A stretch of DNA of 64,000 nt from Chloroflexota bacterium (GTDB taxonomy: Bacteria; Chloroflexota; Limnocylindria; Limnocylindrales; CSP1-4): the NCBI GenBank assembly GCA_015478725.1, contig JADMIG010000001.1, positions 62,001 to 126,000 of the forward strand. Reading direction: 5' to 3'. The number at the start of each line of letters is the position of its first letter. Position 1 is the first letter of the stretch. A program made the translations under genes and the position numbers. This document shows positions 44,835-52,843 of this stretch, in pieces. The notes beneath the pieces were generated by a model, which saw only the letters and a program-made list of their open reading frames with translations, was not told the origin of the DNA and ran no database searches.

Positions 44835-45515
44835 ATGACGACGCTGCCCGACCACGTTCGACGCCTGGTCGCCGAGATCGAGACGGAGATCGGCGAGAGC
44901 CCGGATCTGCCGGTCGCCGGGATCGAGAGCGACGACCCGTCGATCGCGGCCGGCTCGGTGGAGACCGCGGTGACGCGGATCCTCGAGGAGATCGGTGAAG
45001 ACCCGGACCGCCAGGGGCTCGTCGGCACGCCGGCCCGGGTCCACCGGATGTACACCGAGCTCACGGCGGGCTATCACGTCGACGCGGATCGGCTCATCAA
45101 CGGCGCGATCTTCGACGTCGCCTACTCCGAGATGGTCATCGTCAAGGACATCCCGTTCTACAGCCTCTGCGAGCACCACCTGCTGCCGTTCTTCGGCACG
45201 GCGTCCGTTGCCTACATCCCGCGTGGCCGGGTCCTCGGCCTCTCCAAGATCCCCCGCATCGTCGAGATGTACGCCCGGCGGCTCCAGGTCCAGGAACGCC
45301 TGACCCAGCAGGTTGCGGCCTTCCTCGAGGAGCGGCTCAATCCGCAGGGCGTCGGCGTGGTCATGGAGGCGACGCACCTCTGCGCGGTGATGCGTGGCGT
45401 CCGGAAACCGGGCATGGTGATGACGACCTCCGCGGTCCTCGGCCTGTTCCGCTCGCGGGACAAGACGCGGGCCGAGTTCCTCGCCCACCTCGAGCGCCGG
45501 CCGCCGGGCGCCTGA
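44835..45515 (+). CDS. folE: GTP cyclohydrolase I
   Basis: Converts GTP to 7,8-dihydroneopterin triphosphate for folate or pterins. Zinc Cys/His in [34 protein letters not shown] and [13 protein letters not shown] are all intact. 226 residues with a ~40-residue acidic N-terminal extension. The ATG follows CCGAGGAG. The stop overlaps the next ATG (TGATG), coupling it to the SDR gene, which might act on a pterin. Confidence 0.93.
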   Translation: MTTLPDHVRRLVAEIETEIGESPDLPVAGIESDDPSIAAGSVETAVTRILEEIGEDPDRQGLVGTPARVHRMYTELTAGYHVDADRLINGAIFDVAYSEMVIVKDIPFYSLCEHHLLPFFGTASVAYIPRGRVLGLSKIPRIVEMYARRLQVQERLTQQVAAFLEERLNPQGVGVVMEATHLCAVMRGVRKPGMVMTTSAVLGLFRSRDKTRAEFLAHLERRPPGA

Positions 45516-46279
45516 TGGACCTGGGATTCCGCGACCGGGTGGTCCTCATCACCGGTGCCGGCGGCGGCGTGGGCCCGACAGTCGCCGCGGCCTTCGCCGC
45601 GGAGGGTGCGGCCGTGGCGCTTCATCATCGGAGCGCGACGGACGGTGCCTCGCGGGCGGCGGCAGCCGCGTCCGGGATCGTCGACGGGGGCGGCCGGGCG
45701 ATCGCGGTGGCCGCGGACCTCACCTCCACCGACGAGATCGCCGCGATGATCGCGACGATCGAGGGCGAGCTCGGCCGCGTCGGCGTCCTCGTCACGGCGA
45801 CGTCCGCCTATCGGAGTGACCCGTTCGCCGAGATGACGGACGACACGTGGTCGGCGGTCGTCGACGACATGCTCGGCGCCACGTTCCGGGTCTCCCGGGC
45901 GGTCGTGCCGGGGATGCGCTCGGCGGGCTGGGGCCGGATCGTCCACATCGCCGCCCGGTCCGGCCTGGTCGGCGTCGCCGGCGCCGCGCACTATGCGGCG
46001 GCGAAGGCGGGGATCGTCGGCCTGACCGCGTCGCTCGCCAAGGAGCTCGGTCCGGACCGGATCCTCGTCAACGCCATCGCGCCGACCCAGATCCTCACCG
46101 AGCACGAGGGCACGCCATCCATCCCGCCGGAGCGCCAGGCCTCGCTCGGACGATTGATCCCGCTGCGCCGCGTCGCGGTCCCGGCGGATCTCGCCCCGCT
46201 CGTCGTGTGGCTCGGATCGGCGGCGAACACGTTCGTGTCCGGCGAGACCATCTCGCTCACCGGCGGCGCCCAGAGCTGA
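45515..46279 (+). CDS. short-chain dehydrogenase/reductase
   Basis: 254 residues. Cofactor loop LITGAGGGVGPTVAAAFAAE, NAG-equivalent VLVTATSAYRS (atypical: NAG is TAT), catalytic Ser in IAARSG and YxxxK as HYAAAKAGIVGL, then a C-terminal LTGGAQS. FabG-like fold. Because it is coupled to folE, a pteridine reductase role is attractive, but 3-oxoacyl reduction is equally possible next to the beta-oxidation genes. Confidence 0.85.
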   Translation: MDLGFRDRVVLITGAGGGVGPTVAAAFAAEGAAVALHHRSATDGASRAAAAASGIVDGGGRAIAVAADLTSTDEIAAMIATIEGELGRVGVLVTATSAYRSDPFAEMTDDTWSAVVDDMLGATFRVSRAVVPGMRSAGWGRIVHIAARSGLVGVAGAAHYAAAKAGIVGLTASLAKELGPDRILVNAIAPTQILTEHEGTPSIPPERQASLGRLIPLRRVAVPADLAPLVVWLGSAANTFVSGETISLTGGAQS

Positions 46280-46312
46280 GCCCGCGACGACGACACGGCT
46301 CGCGCCGCCGGC

Positions 46313-46318
46313 TACCAT
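46313..46318 (+). promoter_or_regulatory. -10 box TACCAT for the mutase B12 subunit, leaderless type
   Basis: TACCAT ends 6 nt before the ATG at 46325, marking the probable start of the acyl-CoA operon. Confidence 0.5.
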
Positions 46319-46324
46319 CGGCGC

Positions 46325-46729
46325 ATGACGGAGCGCCCGATCAAGGTCCTCATCGCGAAGCCGGGCCTCGACGGCCACGACCGCGGCGCGAAGGTCCTCG
46401 CCAGGGGCCTGCGCGACGAGGGGTTCGAGGTCATCTACACGGGGCTCCGGCAGACGCCGGAGATGATCGCGAGCGCGGCCCTCCAGGAGGACGTCGACGT
46501 CGTCGGCCTGAGCATCCTCTCCGGCGCCCACATGACGCTCGTGCCACGGGTCTGTGCGCTGCTCCGCGGGCAGGGACAGGGGGATGTCCTCGTCACGGCG
46601 GGCGGGATCATCCCGGACGACGATGTGCCGGCACTCCGGGAGGCGGGCGTGGCGGCGGTCTTCGGACCGGGAACGACGATCGGGTCCGTGGCGGCATTCT
46701 TCCGGGCGAACGTCCCGACCCGGACCTGA
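46325..46729 (+). CDS. B12-binding small subunit of acyl-CoA mutase, IcmB-like
   Basis: 134 residues, a stand-alone cobalamin domain. [14 protein letters not shown] carries the DxHxxG motif with the lower axial ligand His18. [12 protein letters not shown] and [12 protein letters not shown] complete the Rossmann-like fold. The length equals IcmB or the small chain of two-part mutases. Its partner is the large subunit at 36.0-37.7 kb. The GTPase chaperone gene follows 75 bp on. Confidence 0.9.
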   Translation: MTERPIKVLIAKPGLDGHDRGAKVLARGLRDEGFEVIYTGLRQTPEMIASAALQEDVDVVGLSILSGAHMTLVPRVCALLRGQGQGDVLVTAGGIIPDDDVPALREAGVAAVFGPGTTIGSVAAFFRANVPTRT

Positions 46730-46803
46730 TGTGACCCCACGCGTCGTCCGGCCGGCGCCCAGGGAGCGACCCGATCGAGCCTGATGCCCGCGCCGACCCG
46801 CTC

Positions 46804-47787
46804 GTGGCCGCGGCGCTCGCCGGCGACCGGCTCGCGCTTGCCCGGCTGCTCAGCGCGGTCGAGGACGGGGGCGCCGTCGCCGAGGCGGCGATCCGGCGGT
46901 TGTACGGCAGGGCAGGGCGGGCCCACATCGTCGGCATCACCGGACCGCCGGGAGCTGGCAAGTCGACCCTGGTCGCGACGCTCATCCCGCTCGTCCGGGC
47001 GGCCGGGCGATCCGTCGCCGTGATCGCGGTCGATCCGTCGAGCCCGATCACCGGCGGCGCACTCCTCGGCGACCGGGTGCGGATGCAGGCCTTCGCCACG
47101 GATCGCGACGTCTTCATCCGTTCGATGGCGACGCGCGGTCACTCCGGGGGTCTCGGCCCGACCACCGGGGCGGCGGCGGCGGTCCTCGATGCGGTCGGCT
47201 TCGACCTCGTGCTCGTCGAGACGGTGGGCACGGGCCAGAGCGAGGTCGAGGTGGCCGCGACGGCCGACACGACCGTGGTCCTCGAGGCGCCGGAGATGGG
47301 CGACGAGGTCCAGGCGATCAAGGCGGGCCTGCTCGAGGTCGCCGACATCGTAGTTGTTAACAAGGGCGATCGCCCGGGCGCCGCGCGGACGGCGAGCCAG
47401 CTGCGGGCGATGCTGTCCGCCGCAGCGCCGCGGCGCGAGATCGGCGATGAGCGGCCGCGCCCCAAACGGCCCGAGATCCTCATCGCGACCGCCGCCACCG
47501 GCGCCGGCATGGCCGAGCTCCTCGCGGCGCTCGATCGCCACCGCGCGTCCCGGGGCGGAGGTCGCCCGTCAGATCCGAGCCGACGCGCGCGGGCCGAGTC
47601 GCAGGTCTGGGCGATCGTCGGCGAGCGCGTGCGGCGCCATCTTGGTGACGCGAGGTTCGGGGAGGACACCCGCGCCACGCTCGACGCTGTGGCCGGTCAC
47701 ACCATGGATCCGTACAGCGCGGCGGACCGGCTCCTCGCCGTCCTCGAAGGCGCGTCGGCCGATCCTCGTCCGGAGGAACACGCATGA
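46804..47787 (+). CDS. MeaB/ArgK-type G3E GTPase, mutase chaperone
   Basis: Protects and reloads B12 mutases with adenosylcobalamin. 327 residues: Walker A GITGPPGAGKSTL, IAVDPSSPITGGALLGDRVR, SMATRGHSGGL, VETVGTGQSEVE and the base-specificity motif VVNKGD. The GTG at 46804 is the first start after an in-frame stop at 46732-46734; the ribosome site is weak. Lies next to the B12 subunit, as in known mutase loci. Confidence 0.9.
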   Translation: MAAALAGDRLALARLLSAVEDGGAVAEAAIRRLYGRAGRAHIVGITGPPGAGKSTLVATLIPLVRAAGRSVAVIAVDPSSPITGGALLGDRVRMQAFATDRDVFIRSMATRGHSGGLGPTTGAAAAVLDAVGFDLVLVETVGTGQSEVEVAATADTTVVLEAPEMGDEVQAIKAGLLEVADIVVVNKGDRPGAARTASQLRAMLSAAAPRREIGDERPRPKRPEILIATAATGAGMAELLAALDRHRASRGGGRPSDPSRRARAESQVWAIVGERVRRHLGDARFGEDTRATLDAVAGHTMDPYSAADRLLAVLEGASADPRPEEHA

Positions 47788-48659
47788 CCGAGTCGAAGCG
47801 CACCCTTGGCGCGGTCCTCGTCGCCGGCGCCGGGTTCATGGGCCACGGCATCGCCCAGGTGATCGCGGCGTCGGGCCGATCCGTCCGGCTCTATGAACCC
47901 GAGCTCGCCCGCGCCGAGGCGGGCCGAGCCCGGATCGCGGACAACCTCGACCGGGCGGTCGCGAAGGGTCGGATCGAGCGCCAGGCACGCGACGCGACGC
48001 TCGGCCGGGTCGAGCCCACGGACGACCTCGCCGCGGCCGGATCGGTCGATCTCGTGATCGAGGCCGTGTACGAGGAGGTCACGGTCAAGACGGCGCTCTG
48101 GCGAGAGCTCGATCGGGTCGCTCCGGGGCCGGCGATCTTCGCCACGAACACCTCGTCGATCTCGATCGAACGGCTCGCCGCGGCCGTCTCCCCGACTCGC
48201 CGGGCGCGGTTCGTCGGGGTCCACTTCTTCAGCCCGGTCCCGGTCATGCCGCTCATCGAGCTCATCCGCGCCTCGACGACGGACGACGCCACGGTCGAGG
48301 CGATCCGCGGCCTCGCCGTGGACCTCGACAAGCGGATCATCGCCGCTGCGGACCGGCCGGGGTTCATCGTCAACCGGATCCTCATGCCGTTCCTCGCCGA
48401 GGCGATGCGCGGGTACGAGGAGGGCCTCGGGACGGCCGAGGACATCGATGCCGGGGCGCGGCTCGGGCTCAATCACCCGATGGGCCCACTCGCCCTCGCC
48501 GACTTCATCGGCCTCGACGTCTGCCTCGGGGTCATGCGGGTCCTCCACGAGGGCCTCGGCGGGGAGCATCGGCGGCCGCCCGCGATCCTCGAGGAGCTCG
48601 TTGTGGCCGGCCACCTCGGCCGCAAGTCCGGACGCGGCTTCCACCGCTACGAGGACTGA
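47784..48659 (+). CDS. 3-hydroxyacyl-CoA (3-hydroxybutyryl-CoA) dehydrogenase
   Basis: NAD-dependent oxidation of (S)-3-hydroxyacyl-CoA. VLVAGAGFMGHGIAQVIAAS binds NAD, TNTSSISIERLA and GVHFFSPVPVMPLIEL hold the catalytic His, and ADRPGFIVNRILMPFL with NHPMGPLALADFIGLD form the C-terminal domain. 291 residues, the single-domain Hbd/PaaH size. The ATG overlaps the GTPase stop (ATGA). Confidence 0.92.
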   Translation: MTESKRTLGAVLVAGAGFMGHGIAQVIAASGRSVRLYEPELARAEAGRARIADNLDRAVAKGRIERQARDATLGRVEPTDDLAAAGSVDLVIEAVYEEVTVKTALWRELDRVAPGPAIFATNTSSISIERLAAAVSPTRRARFVGVHFFSPVPVMPLIELIRASTTDDATVEAIRGLAVDLDKRIIAAADRPGFIVNRILMPFLAEAMRGYEEGLGTAEDIDAGARLGLNHPMGPLALADFIGLDVCLGVMRVLHEGLGGEHRRPPAILEELVVAGHLGRKSGRGFHRYED

Positions 48660-48661
48660 GG

Positions 48662-49858
48662 GTGGAACCGTGGCCGCTGACCGAAGAGGAACGGCTCCTG
48701 GCCGCGACGGCCGCCGGGTTCGCGGACCGCGAGGTGGCGCCCGGCGCGATCGAACGCGATGAGGCCGAGCGGTTCGACCGGTCGGTCTTCGCCCGGATGG
48801 GCGAGCTCGGCCTCACGTCGGCGCCATTCCCGGAGGAGGCCGGCGGCGGCGGCTTCAGCTATGTCGGCTGGACGCTCGTCATGGAGGCCATCGCGCGGGC
48901 CGAGATGGCCGCCGCGGTCACCCTGTCGGTCCACGTCCTCTCGCAGTTCCCCGTCCTGTCCTGGGGAACGGCCGAGCAGCGAGCCCGCTGGCTGCCGGCG
49001 ATGCAGGCCGGATCCGCCCTCGGCGCGTTCGCCCTGACCGAGCCGGAGGCGGGCTCGGACGCGGCGGCGATCCGGCTGCGGGCCACGCGCCACGCCGCCG
49101 ACGGGACGGAGCTCCCGCTCGACGCGCCGCCATCGGCCGTGGTCGAGTACCGCCTCAGTGGATCGAAGATCTGGATCTCGAACGCTCCGGACGCGGAGCG
49201 CTACCTCGTCTTCGCGACGATCGATCCGGAGCGCGGACGGGCGGGGATCACCGCCTTCCTCGTGGAACATGGCCGGGACGGCTTCGGGTTCGGTGCCCAC
49301 GAGCGGAAGATGGGGATCCGCGCCTGTCCCACCTCCGAGCTCGTGTTCGACGGCTGTCGGGTCCCCGCGACCGACCGCCTCGGCGGCGAGGGAGAGGGGT
49401 ACCGGATCGCCCTGTCGGCCCTCGGGGAGGGGCGCATCTCGATCGGCGCGGCGTGCGTCGGGCTGGCCCAGTCGGCACTCGATCTCGCGGCCGCTCATGT
49501 CCGCGAACGGCGGGCCTTCGGCGGACCGCTCGCCGACCAGCAGGGGATCCGTTTCATGCTCGCCGAGATGGCCCGGGATGTCGCGGCGGCGCGGCTCCTC
49601 GTCCGGGCGGCGGCCGCGGCGAAGGATCGTGGCGAGCCCCTCGCGGAGCTGTCGTCGCTCGCGAAGTGGACCGCCTCCGATGTCGCGATGCGGGTCGCGA
49701 CGGACGCCGTCCAGCTGTTCGGCGGGTCCGGCTATTCCCGCGAGGTCGGGATCGAGCGGCTCATGCGCGATGCGAAGGGTGCCCAGATCTACGAGGGCAC
49801 GAACCAGATCCACCGGCTCATCGTCGCCGACGAGGTCCTCCGCCGGGCGGCGGGGTAG
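48662..49858 (+). CDS. acyl-CoA dehydrogenase
   Basis: FAD-dependent alpha,beta-dehydrogenation of acyl-CoA. 398 residues: [18 protein letters not shown] (FAD/substrate loop), [39 protein letters not shown] and [13 protein letters not shown], where the Glu corresponds to the catalytic base of short-chain enzymes. The GTG lies 2 bp after the previous stop. Likely a short- or branched-chain substrate, by context with the mutase. Confidence 0.92.
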   Translation: MEPWPLTEEERLLAATAAGFADREVAPGAIERDEAERFDRSVFARMGELGLTSAPFPEEAGGGGFSYVGWTLVMEAIARAEMAAAVTLSVHVLSQFPVLSWGTAEQRARWLPAMQAGSALGAFALTEPEAGSDAAAIRLRATRHAADGTELPLDAPPSAVVEYRLSGSKIWISNAPDAERYLVFATIDPERGRAGITAFLVEHGRDGFGFGAHERKMGIRACPTSELVFDGCRVPATDRLGGEGEGYRIALSALGEGRISIGAACVGLAQSALDLAAAHVRERRAFGGPLADQQGIRFMLAEMARDVAAARLLVRAAAAAKDRGEPLAELSSLAKWTASDVAMRVATDAVQLFGGSGYSREVGIERLMRDAKGAQIYEGTNQIHRLIVADEVLRRAAG

Positions 49859-49883
49859 GGGGCGCTCGTCCGGACGCTCCGTG

Positions 49884-49889
49884 TAGACT
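49884..49889 (+). promoter_or_regulatory. -10 box TAGACT for the thiolase, leaderless type
   Basis: TAGACT ends 7 nt before the GTG at 49897, giving the thiolase its own promoter inside the operon. Confidence 0.5.
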
Positions 49890-49896
49890 CCGGGCC

Positions 49897-51144
49897 GTGA
49901 CGGAGGTGCGGGGCGCGAACGGGTCGGTCTTCCTCGTCAGTGCGGCGCGGACGCCGATCGGGCGGTTCGGCGGAGGCCTGGCGGGGACGCCGGCGACCGA
50001 GCTCGGCGCCGTCGCGATCCGGGCCGCGGTCGAGCGGGCGGGCCTCCCGGCGGAGACGCCGATCGACGAGGTCCTCATGGGCCAGGTGCTCCAGGCTGGC
50101 GCCGGCCAGGCGCCGGCACGTCAGGCGGCCCTCGGAGCGGGACTGGCGGTCACGACGAGCGCGACGACGATCAACCGCGTCTGCGGCTCCGGGCTCAAGG
50201 CGATCATGCTCGCGGCCGCCGAGATCCGGGCCGGCGATGCCGAGGTGGCCGTTGCCGGCGGGATGGAGAGCATGGACGGCGCGCCGTACCTCCTGCCGAA
50301 CGCTCGCTTCGGCTACCGGCTTGGCGACGCCACCCTCGTCGACGCGGCGGTCCGGGACGGCCTGTGGTGCGCGATCGAGGGCTGCCACATGGGCACCCAC
50401 GCCGAGCGCGTCGCGATCCGCGACCGGGTGAGCCGCGAGGACCAGGATGCGTTCGCGCTCGAGAGCCATCGTCGGGCGATCGCCGCGATGGACGCCGGCC
50501 GCTTCGCGGACGAGCTGGTCCCGGTCACGACCCGCGACGCGAAGGGTCGTGAGACGGTCGTCGCGGCGGATGAGAGCCCTCGCCGCGACACGAGCCTCGA
50601 GACGCTCGCCCGCCTCCGTCCTGCCTTCGACCTGCCGTCGGCGGAGTCCGCCGATCGCGGCGACGCCGTCGCGGGGACGGTGACCGCGGGCAACGCCCCG
50701 GGCATCACGGACGGGGCGGCGGCTACCGTCGTCGCGAGCGAGCGCGCGGTGGAGCGACTCGGCCTCCGGCCGCTCGCGAGGATCGTCGGCTACGCCCAGG
50801 CGGAGGTCGAGCCGAAGTGGCTGTTCCTCGCGCCGGTCGTCGGCGTCCGCCGGCTCCTCGAACGGATCGAGCTGCCGATCGAGGCCTTCGACCTGGTCGA
50901 GATCAACGAGGCGTTCGCGGCGCAGACCCTTGCCGATGGCCGCGAACTCGGCTTCGACTGGGCGAAGGTCAACGTCAACGGCGGGGCCATCGCCCTCGGC
51001 CACCCGATCGGCGCGTCCGGCGCGCGGATCGTCGCGACCCTCCTGCACGAGCTGCGGCGCCGGCAGGGCCGCTACGGCCTCGCGACGCTCTGCCTCGGGG
51101 GCGGCGGGTCCGTCGCGATGGCCTTCGAGCGGGTCGTTTCCTGA
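49897..51144 (+). CDS. acetyl-CoA C-acyltransferase (thiolase)
   Basis: Thiolytic cleavage of 3-oxoacyl-CoA or acetoacetyl-CoA formation. 415 residues with nucleophile Cys in [26 protein letters not shown], the catalytic His in [16 protein letters not shown] and the final Cys in [12 protein letters not shown]. The last motif has Ser-Val where Gly-Ile is usual, which is conservative. Completes the beta-oxidation set with the two preceding genes. Confidence 0.92.
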   Translation: MTEVRGANGSVFLVSAARTPIGRFGGGLAGTPATELGAVAIRAAVERAGLPAETPIDEVLMGQVLQAGAGQAPARQAALGAGLAVTTSATTINRVCGSGLKAIMLAAAEIRAGDAEVAVAGGMESMDGAPYLLPNARFGYRLGDATLVDAAVRDGLWCAIEGCHMGTHAERVAIRDRVSREDQDAFALESHRRAIAAMDAGRFADELVPVTTRDAKGRETVVAADESPRRDTSLETLARLRPAFDLPSAESADRGDAVAGTVTAGNAPGITDGAAATVVASERAVERLGLRPLARIVGYAQAEVEPKWLFLAPVVGVRRLLERIELPIEAFDLVEINEAFAAQTLADGRELGFDWAKVNVNGGAIALGHPIGASGARIVATLLHELRRRQGRYGLATLCLGGGGSVAMAFERVVS

Positions 51145-51287
51145 ACGACGCCTCCCCGTCCGCTCGCGGCGCCTGCCCGGCCGCTCGCGGCACTGATAAC
51201 GGGACGAACCGCCAGCGAGCCCGCCGCCGACACCGGGCCCGCCGCCTCGGGGGCGCCAGCAGGATCCGACGAGCCGGTCGGGCCGCC

Positions 51288-51293
51288 TAGAAT
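51288..51293 (+). promoter_or_regulatory. -10 box TAGAAT for the aldehyde dehydrogenase, leaderless type
   Basis: TAGAAT ends 7 nt before the ATG at 51301. An in-frame ATG at 51292 lies within this box and so is an unlikely start. Confidence 0.5.
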
Positions 51294-51300
51294 GCCGCGC

Positions 51301-52821
51301 ATGGCACCATCAGGCGAACGGACGGACGCCACGCCGCCGACATTCCGCCACTTCATCGCCGGCGAATGGGCGGACTCCACCTCCGGTGGCACGTTCGAGA
51401 GCCGCAACCCGGCCGACCTGTCCGACGTGATCGGACGATTCCAGGGCGGCACCGCGGCGGACGTCGCGCGCGCAGTCCGGGCCGCGGACGTCGCCGGCGG
51501 ACTCTGGCGGCGGACGCCCGCTCCCAAGCGTGGCGAGATCCTCTACGCGTTTGGTGCCCTCCTCGCGCAGCACAAGGAGCGGCTCGCCCGGGCGATGACC
51601 CGCGAGATGGGCAAGGTGCTCGCGGAGTCCCGCGGTGACGTCCAGGAAGGCATCGACATCGCCTTCCTCATGGCCGGCGAAGGTCGCCGGATGTTCGGCG
51701 ACACGACCCCGTCCGAGCTGCCGGACAAGTGGGCGATGAGCGTGCGGGTCCCGATCGGGATCGCCGGCATCGTCACGCCGTGGAACTTCCCGATCGCCAT
51801 CCCATGCTGGAAGATGATGCCGGCCCTCGTGACCGGCAACACCGTCGTCTTCAAGCCCTCGAGCGACACCCCGCACTGCGCGACCCTCCTCGTCGAGCTC
51901 ATGGCCGAGGCCGGCTTCCCACCGGGGACGGTCAACCTCGTGACCGGCTCGGGGGCCGACGTCGGCGACGCGATCGTCGACAACCCGGACGTCCCCGTCG
52001 TCAGCTTCACCGGCAACACGGAGACCGGCCGACGGATCGCCGAACGGACCGCTCGGCGACTCAAGCGCCTCTCGATGGAGCTCGGCGGCAAGAACGGCAT
52101 CGTCGTGCTCGCCGATGCGGACCTCGACCTCGCCGTGGACGGCATCCTCTGGTCGGCCTTCGGGACGACCGGCCAGCGCTGCACCGCGTGCAGCCGGGTC
52201 ATCGCCGATCGTCCCGTCCTCGAGCCGCTCCTCGAACGCCTTGAGCGTCGCACCCGCGCCCTGCGGCTCGGTGACGGCCTCGATCCGGCGACGGATGTCG
52301 GGCCGCTCGTCAACATCCCGGCCCGCGAGAAGGTGGAAGGCCACGTCGAGGTTGGGCGACGGGATGCCGAGCTCGTGACCGGCGGGCGGCTGCCCGCGAC
52401 CGCGTCGCTCGGTCGCGGCGTCTTCTACGAGCCGACGATCTTCGCCGGCGTCGCGCCGATGGACCGCCTGGCCCAGGAGGAGATCTTCGGCCCGGTCCTC
52501 TCGGTCATCGCGGTCGATGGCTACCAGGAGGCGGCGATCGCCCTCAACCAGACCCGCTACGGGCTCTCGTCGAGCATCTACACCCGCGACGCGAACACCG
52601 CCTTCCGGGCGATGCGCGACTTCGAGACGGGCATCGTCTACGTCAATGCCGGCACGATCGGGGCGGAGACGCATCTCCCGTTCGGCGGCGTGAAGGCGAC
52701 GGGCAACGGCCACCGCGAGGCCGGCCACGCCGCCCTCGACACGTTCACCGAATGGAAGTCGATCTACGTCGATTTCAGCGGCCGCCTGCAACGGGCCCAG
52801 ATCGACAACCAACCCGCCTGA
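51301..52821 (+). CDS. NAD(P)-dependent aldehyde dehydrogenase
   Basis: 506 residues. IVTPWNFPIAIPCWKMMPAL, GNTVVFKPSSDTP for cofactor, general base Glu in LSMELGGKNGIVV, catalytic Cys in GTTGQRCTACSR and the NLPFGG-like HLPFGGVKATGNG are all in order. The sequence resembles the aminoadipate/succinate-semialdehyde subgroup. With the aminotransferase elsewhere in the window it could oxidise omega-amino or semialdehyde products, but substrate is undetermined. Confidence 0.9.
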   Translation: MAPSGERTDATPPTFRHFIAGEWADSTSGGTFESRNPADLSDVIGRFQGGTAADVARAVRAADVAGGLWRRTPAPKRGEILYAFGALLAQHKERLARAMTREMGKVLAESRGDVQEGIDIAFLMAGEGRRMFGDTTPSELPDKWAMSVRVPIGIAGIVTPWNFPIAIPCWKMMPALVTGNTVVFKPSSDTPHCATLLVELMAEAGFPPGTVNLVTGSGADVGDAIVDNPDVPVVSFTGNTETGRRIAERTARRLKRLSMELGGKNGIVVLADADLDLAVDGILWSAFGTTGQRCTACSRVIADRPVLEPLLERLERRTRALRLGDGLDPATDVGPLVNIPAREKVEGHVEVGRRDAELVTGGRLPATASLGRGVFYEPTIFAGVAPMDRLAQEEIFGPVLSVIAVDGYQEAAIALNQTRYGLSSSIYTRDANTAFRAMRDFETGIVYVNAGTIGAETHLPFGGVKATGNGHREAGHAALDTFTEWKSIYVDFSGRLQRAQIDNQPA

Positions 52822-52843
52822 TCCGAACCGAGAGCGTCCCCCC

